Counted from the stretch's first letter, positions 24,036 through 33,205 are shown. The stretch: DNA of 64,000 nucleotides from JBFWNG01 sp050251195 (GCA_050251195.1 JBFWNG010000002.1:619712-683711), one strand, 5' to 3'. The notes: generated from the letters alone by a model not told the origin. Numbers and translations: made by a program.

Positions 24036-24058
24036 TGGCAATGTTGAATCAGGAGAGG

Positions 24059-25579
24059 TCAGTTCGGCGAAATAAAGTGTATTCGCCCCTCGCTAGCGGA
24101 CTGTCCACAATTTTCCAATTCAGTCCTGCAAGCAAAATTCACCGCCACGAGGTTTCCGCCAATCCAGTAACCAAAAGCACCATAGAGACTCGGAGGTTCG
24201 CTACTATCAAATGCCATGCGGGTCCAGGTCTGATCAACGGGATCGAAAATATATCCTGTTGACGAGTCCTCGCCACCCCACACAATGAACTTAGATCCAG
24301 CTACGACTGTCAGTGGATCTAACTTGCCGGGCGCACCCTGCGGCATTGGACTCCACATGTTCTCGGCAAGGTCGTAGACAAAGCCGTCATTGAGTATACC
24401 TGAATGGACTCCGCCCCAAACGAACATCTTGCCGTTTAGCAGAACAATCGAACTCTTCCGCCGTGGTGACGGTGCCCCATCTCTAGAAATCGATGACCAA
24501 GTATTCTCATTAGGGTCATAGTACCAGCCTGCCCCGGCGGCGGAGTCATACATTAATACTTTGTTACCGGTCCAGAAGGCATTCGTTAGGCGGGCAGTAA
24601 CTTCGGGCGGAGGTGCCATTTGCATCGATGCCCAAGAGTTTGAGCTGAAATCATACCTGGCCCCGGCGTTCCAGTAAGGTCCTTCTTCCCCGAAGAGCAA
24701 AACCTCACTTCCCGTCCAAAGTGCGTGTGTCATATATGTGGGTTCAGTAAATGGCGCTCTTATCTGCTGCGAGCTATCTTCTTGAGGATCATACGAGAAT
24801 GCGACGACGCCCGCGAACATAATGAAAACATGGGATCCCGTCCAGACCAATGTAGTCCCTTTTTTATATGAATTCCAATCTTGTGGAGCGCTTCCGAGGG
24901 ACGAAGTAGATTTTGATAAACCCGTCGCCGGATCGTATATAAGTCCGACAATGGCTCCAAAACGGTTCTGACAACATACGAAGATTCTCTCCCCTATCTG
25001 TATACTCTGTTCTTGCGGTCCAGGATGGCCTGTATGAAGACCGTCCCATAGACTCTTAGTCGCAAAGCTCTCCCACTTAAAGGATGTCGTTGCAACTTCC
25101 GCTGTCCGCATATTGCTTTCTATGATCAGAAGTGCGACGCGGTCGGCAAAATCTTCGTCCTCTTTGTTGAAGTGATGCACCGCTTCGTGAATGAGCAACC
25201 AGGTTGCATTTTTCAGAGAATCGATTTCCTGCACATCGAGACAAATCTTGTAAGACAGATAAATTGTAGCGTTACGATTCCGCCGCGTTTCAGCACAGGT
25301 TGCGGTGTCGTTTTCAATCCTCCAAACCAGTTCGCTTGCCTCAATATCAGATGCTAGGTCTATTTGGTTGGCAGCAATCCAGCTAATCGCTTCCGCGTCT
25401 CTGGAGTCAATATCGTTGGGTGTTGCAAACTCGGCCGCTGCATCATGAGCCTTCTCTTTGGCTTCGTTGAACAGTTTGCGGATGGTATCCCCGCCGTGAG
25501 ACTCGCTACCGGCTCGGGAAGGAGTTGAAAAGAACAATGAATATACCCAGATAAATCTGATAATTATCATCGATTTCAT
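24059..25579 (-). CDS. Secreted HExxH protein with kelch-type beta-propeller
   Basis: 506 residues from the ATG at 25579, with AAGGA about 7 bases upstream; a longer frame to 25762 runs over the divergent gene and is rejected. A signal peptide comes first. Residues 35-160 are helical and hold a zinc-protease-like HEAVHH (His131-Glu132-x2-His135). From about 165 there are six or so repeats of 45-50 residues with WTG-x-x-[VL] and YDP-x-x-N-x-W, typical of kelch/galactose-oxidase propellers. A putative metalloprotease domain joined to a propeller is unusual; the propeller probably binds a ligand or surface. It is divergent from a TIGR02147 regulator. Confidence 0.75.
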   Translation of the reverse strand: MKSMIIIRFIWVYSLFFSTPSRAGSESHGGDTIRKLFNEAKEKAHDAAAEFATPNDIDSRDAEAISWIAANQIDLASDIEASELVWRIENDTATCAETRRNRNATIYLSYKICLDVQEIDSLKNATWLLIHEAVHHFNKEDEDFADRVALLIIESNMRTAEVATTSFKWESFATKSLWDGLHTGHPGPQEQSIQIGERIFVCCQNRFGAIVGLIYDPATGLSKSTSSLGSAPQDWNSYKKGTTLVWTGSHVFIMFAGVVAFSYDPQEDSSQQIRAPFTEPTYMTHALWTGSEVLLFGEEGPYWNAGARYDFSSNSWASMQMAPPPEVTARLTNAFWTGNKVLMYDSAAGAGWYYDPNENTWSSISRDGAPSPRRKSSIVLLNGKMFVWGGVHSGILNDGFVYDLAENMWSPMPQGAPGKLDPLTVVAGSKFIVWGGEDSSTGYIFDPVDQTWTRMAFDSSEPPSLYGAFGYWIGGNLVAVNFACRTELENCGQSASEGRIHFISPN

Positions 25580-25641
25580 GGTTTTTCCTTTATTAAGGAG
25601 GCAATGATAGTGAAGTATTAATAAAATGTCAACATATGTTA

Positions 25642-25670
25642 TTGACATATCACAATAATTATAATATATG
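25642..25670 (+). promoter_or_regulatory. Promoter of the TIGR02147 gene, which decides its start codon
   Basis: TTGACA (25642-25647), 17 bases, then TATATG (25665-25670). The ATG at 25668 lies within the -10 box and so cannot be on the transcript. The next in-frame ATG at 25707 is therefore the likely start. ATGTCA/TGACAT boxes repeat around the promoter (25626, 25643, 25668), possible operator half-sites. Confidence 0.5.
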
Positions 25671-25706
25671 TCAAAGTTTCTAATAAAACCTATTGTTTTG
25701 GTCGGT

Positions 25707-26483
25707 ATGATTCTCTGCAAAGAGCTTCTGAAATCAGCTTTCGAAAAGAAGCAAAAGCGCAATCCACGCTATTCGCTCCGCGCGTTGAGCCGCGATAGCG
25801 GCGTAGATGTAGGAATTATCTCAAAAGCGCTTTCCGGAAAATACTGTCCTGCTCCTGAGACCGCAAATAAACTGGGACGTGCTCTAGAATTATCGGAAGA
25901 AGAAGGGCGGATCCTATTACGTGCTGTGAGGGAAGCCAAAACCGTAAGAGAAATTCCCCAGGTACATGCTTCAGTAGAGACATGCTTTCCCAAAGAACTC
26001 GATCTCTCGCTCTTCGAAGTGATTTCAAAGCCGCATCATTACGCTTTGCTCGAGCTAACATTGGTTAACGATTTTAGGTCCGATGTGGCTTGGATAGCCA
26101 AACGCCTTGGCATCACCAAGCTCGAAACCGAATACGCGATTCGACGCCTGACTCAACTGGGACTGCTTGAAAATCGCGGTGGAAAATTTGCGAAAGTCGA
26201 TAAGTCCCTGACCACAAAAGACAAGACGAAGACCACGGCCGCACATCGAGCGCACCAACGAACGCTTCTCAAGGTCGCGCAAGAAGCCTTGGAACTCGTT
26301 CCTATTGAGCAGCGCAGCAATACGGGAATGACCATGGCCATAGATCCTTCAAAGATTCCTGCAGCTAAGCAGCTCATTCTCGAATTCAACCGCAAGATGT
26401 GTGAGCTGCTGGAAACGGGATCACGTGAAAAGGTATATCAGCTCAGTATTAGCTTATTTCCTCTTGAAGGCATGCTTTCCTAG
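25707..26483 (+). CDS. TIGR02147-family (DUF4423) transcriptional regulator
   Basis: The start at 25707 gives 258 residues and aligns with the usual family start; the frame opens earlier (25668), but that ATG sits in the promoter. The N-terminal XRE-like helix-turn-helix (NPRYSLRALSRDSGVDVG then SKALSGK) is followed by the DUF4423 effector region with a winged-helix stretch (WIAKRLGITKLETEYAIRRL) and the late family motif GMTMAIDPSKIP. The family is typical of Fibrobacter and Bdellovibrio-like genomes. It is divergent from the kelch/HExxH gene and probably controls it. A second member is at 38049-38852. Confidence 0.82.
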   Translation: MILCKELLKSAFEKKQKRNPRYSLRALSRDSGVDVGIISKALSGKYCPAPETANKLGRALELSEEEGRILLRAVREAKTVREIPQVHASVETCFPKELDLSLFEVISKPHHYALLELTLVNDFRSDVAWIAKRLGITKLETEYAIRRLTQLGLLENRGGKFAKVDKSLTTKDKTKTTAAHRAHQRTLLKVAQEALELVPIEQRSNTGMTMAIDPSKIPAAKQLILEFNRKMCELLETGSREKVYQLSISLFPLEGMLS

Positions 26484-26625
26484 CGAAAGTGTTGAATGAC
26501 TGTTTCAACACTTTCTCGAAAGCCGCATTTTTTCTCTCACACTCTTCTATTGGCTTATCGTATACATCCTCTGCGGCCGCAAAAAATTAACAACCACAGA
26601 CAAAACGAATCAAAGGAAAGTATTT

Positions 26626-26973
26626 ATGAAAAGATTTATCGTGTTAGCCCTCATGACCCTCTCCACAATCAGCATGGCAGATGAATCCATGGAAAATCAA
26701 GCCATTCAGACATTCAAGGATTCCGCGCTGGTTCAGGATGAAATTAACAACGTGAAAAACAATTTCGGTCTCGATACCATAGGAGAAATTAAGGCAATTG
26801 AGATCGACAGCGGTTGCGGATTTGCCGGATGTGATTATTCAGTTCTTGTTATTCAAAAACTCGAGTGGCGCGGTGTCAATACTCGGACGACAACGGTTTC
26901 TGCAGTTGTCGAGATTCCTTCTCACGGCGAACCAACCCTGAAAATCGCTGATATCGTTGCAAGAAACAACTAA
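26626..26973 (+). CDS. Small secreted protein, unknown
   Basis: 115 residues; signal peptide ending SMA, just before DES. The mature protein has a GCGFAGCDYS motif with two Cys four apart and beta-rich ends, much like the short secreted protein at 58719-59108, which has FCNRAGCETTYL in the same place. Both may be one family of small periplasmic proteins. A ribosome site AAAGGAAAG precedes the ATG, and a terminator follows. Function unknown. Confidence 0.65.
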   Translation: MKRFIVLALMTLSTISMADESMENQAIQTFKDSALVQDEINNVKNNFGLDTIGEIKAIEIDSGCGFAGCDYSVLVIQKLEWRGVNTRTTTVSAVVEIPSHGEPTLKIADIVARNN

Positions 26974-27018
26974 CAAAAACGTACTTACTTCAGCGAAAAT
27001 AAAAGGGAAATAGTAGAT

Positions 27019-27044
27019 GCTCCGGGAAACCGGGGCGTTTTTTG
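27019..27044 (+). terminator. Rho-independent terminator
   Basis: gctccgg pairs with ccggggc around a GAAA loop, followed by GTTTTTTTG. It lies 45 bases after the small secreted protein. Confidence 0.8.
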
Positions 27045-27243
27045 TTGGCTGCGAAAGACATATTTTGCTATAAGACTAGCTCACGCAAGTTCGGACTTTG
27101 CTATGAACCATTTTTCAAAATCGATATTCACACCACCCTAGCGATGCTCATCGTTTTCGTCTCCGTATTTAATTTTGTTTAAAAATTTCCGCCTGGAAAA
27201 GCATTGCCTTGTCCATGGTGGCATATTAACGAAGGTGTTTTTT

Positions 27244-28149
27244 ATGAGCAAAAAACTACATTCCGAAGAGTATTTTGGCGAGTCGAGGGATTTTTGGTGG
27301 AACCATGATTTCCTCGCTCTTATGGCAAAACGGTGGAACTTATCCGATGCGAGGTTGGTTCTCGATGCAGGCTCTGGAGTCGGCCACTGGGGGAGGGCGC
27401 TCGCTCCGCACCTACACGACGACTGCAAGGTTGTTGGCGTTGACCAAGAATTGGAGTGGGTGGGGCAGGCAACAGCTCGTGCGTTGGCGAGAGGTTTACA
27501 AAATAGGTTCTCCTATCGACAAGGCAACGTTGATCACTTGGACTTTCCTGATGAAACATTTGACGTAGTGACGTGTCAAACCGTTCTCATCCACGTCAGA
27601 AATCCTGAAAGGACGATCCAAGAGTTTATGCGCGTGCTAAGGCCGGGTGGCTTGTTAGCTGTGGCAGAACCTAACAACATGGCCGCTACCTTGGTTCTTA
27701 ATAGCGAAAGCTTCTCACATCCCATCGAAAGGATTCTGGATCTCGTCAAATATCATCTTGCCTGTCAGCGAGGCAAAGCGGCGTTAGGCGAGGGGCATAA
27801 CTCGATAGGAGATATGCTCCCAGGGTACTTTGCTAAGGCAGGTCTGCGACATATACGGACTTATTCGTCCGACAAAGCGTCTCCAATGTTCGCTCCGTAC
27901 AACGATCCCGAGCAAAGCGCTATCGCCGCCGAGATGGATGTAGTGGATGAGAATCCCATATCCTATGGTGATCGAGGCCAATGCAGGAAATATTTCCTTG
28001 CGGGCGGTGGGGCAACGGATGATTTTGATCGTCTTTGGCAAACGGCGGTAATTGATAGCTCAAATGAATGTCGCGCTTCTAGGAAAAGCGGGACCTATCA
28101 TACCGGTGGCGGAGGTGTCGTCTATCTCGTTTCAGGTATTAAGGAATAG
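27244..28149 (+). CDS. Class I SAM-dependent methyltransferase
   Basis: 301 residues from the ATG at 27244, with GAAGG 8 bases upstream; the frame opens earlier without a site. SAM-binding motif I is LDAGSGVGHWG, followed by the acidic GVDQE, motif II in FDVVTCQTVLIH, and LRPGGLLAVAEP, as in methyltransferases of the Methyltransf_11/25 type. The substrate is not predictable. The C-terminal third has no obvious family, and it ends in a Gly-rich segment before the stop. It is a single gene followed by a strong hairpin. Confidence 0.82.
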   Translation: MSKKLHSEEYFGESRDFWWNHDFLALMAKRWNLSDARLVLDAGSGVGHWGRALAPHLHDDCKVVGVDQELEWVGQATARALARGLQNRFSYRQGNVDHLDFPDETFDVVTCQTVLIHVRNPERTIQEFMRVLRPGGLLAVAEPNNMAATLVLNSESFSHPIERILDLVKYHLACQRGKAALGEGHNSIGDMLPGYFAKAGLRHIRTYSSDKASPMFAPYNDPEQSAIAAEMDVVDENPISYGDRGQCRKYFLAGGGATDDFDRLWQTAVIDSSNECRASRKSGTYHTGGGGVVYLVSGIKE

Positions 28150-28458
28150 GTCTTTGTCAGAAATTCGTCGAAGCGGCTCATTCAATTGAGCCGCTTTCAT
28201 TGCCTTAAGTCGAATCTTTGTTCTGGCCAGAAAGCCAGCAGTGTCTAAGCTTTGGACACAGTTATTAGCCATTGCTACTCCCATTCGGTTCCTGCCGCTG
28301 GCACTCCGTTACCACGAATCAGGCGCTTACAGGTTCCCACGAGCCTGTTCCTTCTTCCGGGAACACTTCGTCGGGCTTGGCCGGTTTTTGGGCGCCGCGT
28401 TTGCACAACCTCCGTGCAAGTGCGATATCGCACAAAAACAAATTTTCAGGAGAAAAAA
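28150..28458. other. 309-base gap with a terminator hairpin and a 14-base palindrome
   Basis: The gap contains the terminator at 28172-28200 and the perfect palindrome GTGCGATATCGCAC (28420-28433), 26 bases before the next gene. Open frames across it have no ribosome sites and do not look like proteins. I see nothing else in it. Confidence 0.6.
28172..28200 (+). terminator. Intrinsic terminator
   Basis: agcggctca (28172-28180) pairs with tgagccgct (28187-28195) around a 6-base loop, followed by TTCATT. It lies 22 bases after the methyltransferase gene. The T-run is short. Confidence 0.65.
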
Positions 28459-28857
28459 ATGAAAGCAAGAAGCAAAATGATTTCAGTTGGAATGGTCAGT
28501 GCGATGGTTCTCTTCATCGGAGCATGCGGCAAGAAAGACAACAAAGACACGTCATCGCTTGCGTCGTTTGAAGAAAGTTGCAAACTTACGACAAAAGTGG
28601 AGAACATTGCACGTATCGGTAAAGTGAACGGCACTACGACTGAAGTTGATCCTAAGACTGTGATCATTAAGGTTACCGGCGCAGAGCTGGTCGGCGGGCA
28701 CACCAATTGTCAGGACCATATTGGCCGGTCATATGCGCTCATTCTCAACGGATCGGCTTTCGCAATCGGAGAAGAAGTGAAGTTTGCATTTTCCCAAGGC
28801 GACGGTCTGACTCCAGATGGTGTCGTGGAATACTTATCTTGGGAAATCATTCAGTAA
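28459..28857 (+). CDS. Small lipoprotein, unknown function
   Basis: 132 residues from the ATG at 28459, with AGGAG 6 bases upstream. The signal peptide ends in the lipobox FIGAC. The mature domain has two Cys (ESCKL and TNCQD) that could pair, and is mostly beta strand. No family is recognised. It is convergent with the permease gene, 8 bases away. Envelope location is well supported, function is not. Confidence 0.68.
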   Translation: MKARSKMISVGMVSAMVLFIGACGKKDNKDTSSLASFEESCKLTTKVENIARIGKVNGTTTEVDPKTVIIKVTGAELVGGHTNCQDHIGRSYALILNGSAFAIGEEVKFAFSQGDGLTPDGVVEYLSWEIIQ

Positions 28858-28865
28858 CCGATTTT

Positions 28866-30191
28866 TCATACCAAAGTTCGTTCGGGAGAGCCGTTCTTCA
28901 CGGCTCCTTCCCCTACGAAAAATCGCTTTAGACCAAAGTAAAGTACCCATACAAAACCCAGGCCAGATACTGTGAATCCGGGCTGAGAAATCAGTTGGAA
29001 AGAAAGTAGTGCGATAACGCCCACAATAAACATAAAGACTATCGAGCGATCAAAGAAGTTTCTTTGGGACGCTAGCGAGACGGATCCCCACGCCGTAATT
29101 CCATAGAAGAACCAATTGACCACGACAAACAGCGAAATCAGCGACTGGAAGCTTCCGGCAAAAAGGCACACCGAGGCCATAATCATTTGCATCCAGAGCG
29201 CCAAGGAAGGGGAGCCGTACATGGGGTGTATGCGAGATAGTTTTGCCCAACACAAACCGTCAGCTGCTAGACTTCTCGTAATCCTAGGGCCGATCATGAT
29301 CGACGTATGAATTGTGGTGACAATTCCAAGACAAGTAAGAACAAACACCACAGTCCCGGCATACGAGCCGAAGGAGAGCGAAGCCAGATCGGTTCCAACA
29401 TTGGAGCTGACGATCAGGTCCTGGTAGGGAATGTATCGATAGACAGTGAAGACAAAGGCGAAGTAACTGGCCGTCACTATCGCGAGAGCCCGAAGAACGA
29501 TTTTTTGTATCTGCCGAGCACCGTCTTTGATTTCGCCAGTAATGAAGGTTGCTGAGTTGAATCCTTCAAACGCCCATAATACCATGGCAAGGGCTAACAA
29601 TCCCTTGTTCACCGAGTTTGCATCGAACGAAGGAGTTTTAGTTCCGATATTTACGGACTGTACCGCGGTATCGAGAGTGAAATAGGAAGCTCCGGTCACG
29701 ATAAACAAGGTCGCTATTAACAGTACGACCAAGGCGCCTTGAAGTCTGCCGGCGATTTCGATGCCTCGATGATTAAGGTAGGTAAACGCAAAGACGAGCG
29801 CGATACCTGTGGCTTTCACAGCTAGCGGTGAAATATTGGGATAAAGAAATTTCATTTGCTCGCCAAAGAAGAGAGCCGACCCTCCGATCATAAGAGGTCC
29901 AATCAGAAGGAAACTCATCCAGCCGTAAACCGCAGCGAGGGCTGGACTCACCATCTGACGGATGTAAATGTATTGGCCGCCGCTTTCCGGAAAGTGTTGT
30001 GCCAATTTAGAGTAGATCATTCCCCCGCACAAACACATAATAGCACCCAGTATCCAAATCGATCCTGCCACAACGTGAGAAGGTGAAAACTGAGCAACAA
30101 CAGTGGGCGCGACAAAAATACCAGAGCCGACTAGGCTGCCGATGATGACACAGACTGCACCAAAATTTCCGATTTGCTTTGAGTTCGCCAT
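28866..30191 (-). CDS. APC-superfamily amino-acid permease
   Basis: 441 residues with about 12 membrane helices. The first helix region carries GSLVGSGIFVAP, the G-S/T-G-IF substrate-binding signature of APC transporters; helices 3 and 6 show the usual Gly-rich breaks (including VLWAFEGFNSATF). These inner-membrane proteins import amino acids with protons or exchange them. The cargo cannot be read from the sequence. It starts 13 bases after the end of the upstream secreted protein gene, so the two form an operon. Confidence 0.87.
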   Translation of the reverse strand: MANSKQIGNFGAVCVIIGSLVGSGIFVAPTVVAQFSPSHVVAGSIWILGAIMCLCGGMIYSKLAQHFPESGGQYIYIRQMVSPALAAVYGWMSFLLIGPLMIGGSALFFGEQMKFLYPNISPLAVKATGIALVFAFTYLNHRGIEIAGRLQGALVVLLIATLFIVTGASYFTLDTAVQSVNIGTKTPSFDANSVNKGLLALAMVLWAFEGFNSATFITGEIKDGARQIQKIVLRALAIVTASYFAFVFTVYRYIPYQDLIVSSNVGTDLASLSFGSYAGTVVFVLTCLGIVTTIHTSIMIGPRITRSLAADGLCWAKLSRIHPMYGSPSLALWMQMIMASVCLFAGSFQSLISLFVVVNWFFYGITAWGSVSLASQRNFFDRSIVFMFIVGVIALLSFQLISQPGFTVSGLGFVWVLYFGLKRFFVGEGAVKNGSPERTLV

Positions 30192-30204
30192 GCTCTAGCT
30201 CTTG

Positions 30205-31308
30205 CTATTGAAACACAACCTCGAGGCTCTCGCCGATTTCAGTAAATTTCGACAAATCAAAAATGTTCGATCCACGGACCTTCTCAGGGAGAGTGCGAGT
30301 GCCCGTTGTCTTATAAACCTTTACGACGTCGCCGGGAGCCAAGCCCGAATAGCCAAAAACATTGCGACTGATCTCTATATTTGCAATCTCGTCTAATCCG
30401 TATCCTTCCAGACCGCTTCGTCCGCACATGAAGGAGATGCCGTCATACACCTGATCACAAGCATTGTAGGCACCGAGTCGAGGATAGTCGAGAATTACAC
30501 CAGACCCTGGCGACAGGAGACCGAGGAAAGTCTTGCTCGCGCCTTGCAAACCGTTATCGAGCTTTTTGCTGAAAAACGCTACGCCGTCCGCGGAGAGGTA
30601 AAGCCAGTTATATTGGCCTTCCGCCAAATCTTGAAGATGTTTTAAGGGGACTGGGTTTCGCGTTAGATCTTCATCCGCCGTGAATATATGACTGAGCATA
30701 ACAAGTTCTTTGTTCTTTCCGTCAACCTGAAAAGAGAAGAATGTGGCGACTATGGCGTCTTCCTTTCCGACAACACCTTCGCTCCACAGATTTTGATCAA
30801 CTTGTATCCCGGCCTCAGTCAACTTCAATACGTCTTCCTGAAGCAACCAGTAGCTAACTCGAATATTATTTGCTCCGAGTTCCAATTTTAACCGAGCTAG
30901 GATCTGTGCGGACAAGCTAGTATCGGCTGTTGAAGTGCTGCTCATCGAGCCGCCGCTTAGGCCTTCGCGAACCACCTTCGTCAGGGTTTCTCTGTCAGCC
31001 GAGAAGCTTTTCTCAATCTGAGAATTCGTTCCTGGTTTGAGCCAATCGATGATGACCAGACCATCCAAATCCAATTCCTTGAACGGCGTCACTTTGCTCC
31101 CGCCCATCGGTGCGATGGCGATTTTCTTTGATCCAGAAGAGTTGATATCCGTTACAGCCGGAACAAGGTCAGCATTGAATTCTTCTTTTGCTTGGCGAAT
31201 GTCATCGCCTACGTTAATTTGCAGCGGACGTAACGTTGCACTTGCCGAAAAGGCCACATTGCAGGCTAGCGTCGCTAATACCGTGACACCCAAACGTAGA
31301 TTTATCAT
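30205..31308 (-). CDS. Secreted protein, unknown function
   Basis: 367 residues; signal peptide ending near FSASA. GGAGAGG lies 5 bases before the ATG. The mature protein is mixed alpha/beta. A central stretch looks like a CsgG- or FlgT-type periplasmic fold (strands followed by LDLDGLVIIDWL and LKLELGANNIRVSYWLL), but I cannot assign it with confidence. It has two Cys near the C-terminus. It is the first gene of an operon with the amino-acid permease; whether the functions are linked is unknown. Confidence 0.65.
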   Translation of the reverse strand: MINLRLGVTVLATLACNVAFSASATLRPLQINVGDDIRQAKEEFNADLVPAVTDINSSGSKKIAIAPMGGSKVTPFKELDLDGLVIIDWLKPGTNSQIEKSFSADRETLTKVVREGLSGGSMSSTSTADTSLSAQILARLKLELGANNIRVSYWLLQEDVLKLTEAGIQVDQNLWSEGVVGKEDAIVATFFSFQVDGKNKELVMLSHIFTADEDLTRNPVPLKHLQDLAEGQYNWLYLSADGVAFFSKKLDNGLQGASKTFLGLLSPGSGVILDYPRLGAYNACDQVYDGISFMCGRSGLEGYGLDEIANIEISRNVFGYSGLAPGDVVKVYKTTGTRTLPEKVRGSNIFDLSKFTEIGESLEVVFQ

Positions 31309-31373
31309 TGTAACCTCTCCTTATAAAGCCGTTGATCCTCGGTACCTAGACACCCGATCTGTGCCCTCATCCT

Positions 31374-31444
31374 TGCGCTCACCGTCACCTTGCGCTCACC
31401 GTCATCCTTGCGCACTCCGTCATCCTTGCGCACATCGTCATCCT
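31374..31444. repeat. 18-base tandem repeat, four units
   Basis: Units at 31374 (17 bases), 31391, 31409 and 31427 follow the pattern TGCGCWCNCCGTCATCCT. The last unit runs straight into the dispersed repeat at 31437-31463. The region lies in the 306-base gap between divergent genes 30205-31308 and 31615-32721, which otherwise holds only their promoters. Confidence 0.85.
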
Positions 31445-31463
31445 GAGCGCAGCGAAGGATCTC
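31437..31463. repeat. Dispersed 27-base repeat, copy 1
   Basis: gtcatcctgagcgcagcgaa followed by ggatctc. A copy with a single change is at 57683-57709. Very similar short repeats are familiar from intergenic regions of many unrelated bacteria; their role is unknown. Confidence 0.8.
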
Positions 31464-31614
31464 ATCCTCCAACCTTCCCTAGAAAAACCGGGTTTATTCG
31501 CCACCCATACTCCGAAAGATGCCTTACCAGCAACTCATTATTTTTTATACGTCTAAAAGAAAAACTTATACTACTCGCTGTGGTATCATCAAACTAGTAT
31601 TCTTAGGAGCTTTT

Positions 31615-32721
31615 ATGCATTTTTTCATAGTCAGTGCGTTTGCTATTTTTGCGTTCGGATGCAAAACCCCGTCTGAGGCAAGCAACGTTAAAGCCGAAAC
31701 GTCATCTGTGGAATACGTCCCCGAGCTTCCCAAGCCTGAGTGCGAAAGCGGAGAAACCCAAGTGTCCTTGACTCTTAATCCGTTGGAGGGCCCCATCCCT
31801 CAAGAAAAGCCTGGCGATATTGAAAGCATCCATTTTCAAGCTATAAGTTCGGGAGAAGAAGAATCAAACGTTGTTCGAATCGATGCCTGTTTGAATGAAA
31901 CCTCACAAGAATCAAGACTCTATCAAGTTATCGCGAGGCCCGTCGTGGCCAGTCAATTTGAACCACCTTTGTTTCAACGTATGCGTCCTGGAACCGATGC
32001 GATTATCAACGGACTGGACGAGGCGGTTTTTGGAGACGCAAGTAAGATCTTGATAACAATTCCCATGTGGGGCACGGATGCTTTCAGAATTGCGACTACA
32101 GAGAAGTATACCTACGCCGTCGAAGGTAAAAAACTAGAAGATGGTAAGATCAAGACGTCGAGCTCCATTTCCGTTGGGCAGCTTGTCCAGGGAGACCCGT
32201 TTTCTGATTCAGGGAGCGGTTGTACGAGCGGAGAAAGTCTCAAGGTAATCCGCTCTAACATTGCAACAGACGTCGGCAAGGTGACCATCGAGACTTTGAC
32301 GTGCGAAAGCTTCACGTTTGGAACGTTTCATCATAGGTGGCAAGAGATCAGGATCAGGGACACCGGACTAGATAAAGAAAATGGCAATAAAACGTTTTCG
32401 CTCAAAGTGGGCGACGGCGATCCGAGTCATTCCTACGAAGAACGAACAGTACACCACAATGCGTGCACGTCGGTTGTCATAAAATTGGCCCACGCTACCT
32501 ACGCATACACGACAAAAGCTCAACCCGGCAATTTAGGAGGTGGAGGCCCGCTCGGATGCGGCCCTCTCGTTGAGGAAGCTCCTTCAATTGCCGCCTCGCC
32601 CGTGACCAGCGAATCCGCCTTTCAATACCAATACTCAGGACGCCAAAAAAAGGTGATTAAGAATCCTGCGTGGGAAGGGTCGGACTGCGTCGCGGGCCCC
32701 GACTGCTCTCTCTCGTTGTAG
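31615..32721 (+). CDS. Lipoprotein of unknown function, paralogue of the 705-1769 protein
   Basis: 368 residues from the ATG at 31615 (AGGAG 5 bases upstream); the frame is open further upstream with no site. The lipobox is FAFGC. The mature protein shares ordered landmarks with the 705-1769 lipoprotein: E-C-x-x-G, INGLDEAVFGD, GDPFS, a late Cys with HATYAYTT, and FQYQYSGRQ. The C-terminal part also has a Gly-rich loop (GNLGGGGPLGCGP). The two are members of one undescribed lipoprotein family. Cysteines suggest disulfides. Function unknown. Confidence 0.75.
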   Translation: MHFFIVSAFAIFAFGCKTPSEASNVKAETSSVEYVPELPKPECESGETQVSLTLNPLEGPIPQEKPGDIESIHFQAISSGEEESNVVRIDACLNETSQESRLYQVIARPVVASQFEPPLFQRMRPGTDAIINGLDEAVFGDASKILITIPMWGTDAFRIATTEKYTYAVEGKKLEDGKIKTSSSISVGQLVQGDPFSDSGSGCTSGESLKVIRSNIATDVGKVTIETLTCESFTFGTFHHRWQEIRIRDTGLDKENGNKTFSLKVGDGDPSHSYEERTVHHNACTSVVIKLAHATYAYTTKAQPGNLGGGGPLGCGPLVEEAPSIAASPVTSESAFQYQYSGRQKKVIKNPAWEGSDCVAGPDCSLSL

Positions 32722-32725
32722 GTTT

Positions 32726-33205
32726 CTATAAGGTTGATTCCCAAATTGACTTGAATGCAGACCCTGACTCACGCAACTTGACAATAATGTCTTTAGTCAC
32801 GGGAGGCAGTATAAACGCGTCACTAAGTTCTTTGAATGGAACCCACTTGAAGGCAATATGATCTTCCTTGGAAACTGGCGTCGACCGAAGCAGTTTTTCA
32901 TTCGCGTTAACAAGAAAAAGCAGGTTGAGCTCAAACACTTCGATATGCTGTTGATCGCGCTTCCGCGTATAATCCCAACGGTTCTCCAAGCATCCAACAA
33001 ACGGCCCCGCTTCGACCTTCCATCCCAGTTCCTCCTGAATTTCGCGCGTCAAAGCGGAAACTGCGCTTTCTCCTACTTCGATGTGCCCACCAGGAAGGAA
33101 AAAATGTCCCTTTCCCTTAACATCCTGCACCAGCAGCACTGAGTCGTTGCTAAAGATAATGCCACGCGCGAGTTGCACCTGCCGTTTCATCGAAGTCACC
33201 GCCAT
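32726..33205 (-). CDS. NUDIX hydrolase
   Basis: 159 residues. The Nudix box GGHIEVGESAVSALTREIQ continuing EELGW fits G-x5-E-x7-R-E-x2-E-E-x-G, the metal-binding site that hydrolyses nucleoside-diphosphate-linked substrates. No extra specificity domain is present. The substrate (oxidised nucleotides, sugar nucleotides or caps) cannot be predicted. It is convergent with the 31615 lipoprotein gene. Confidence 0.88.
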   Translation of the reverse strand: MAVTSMKRQVQLARGIIFSNDSVLLVQDVKGKGHFFLPGGHIEVGESAVSALTREIQEELGWKVEAGPFVGCLENRWDYTRKRDQQHIEVFELNLLFLVNANEKLLRSTPVSKEDHIAFKWVPFKELSDAFILPPVTKDIIVKLRESGSAFKSIWESTL

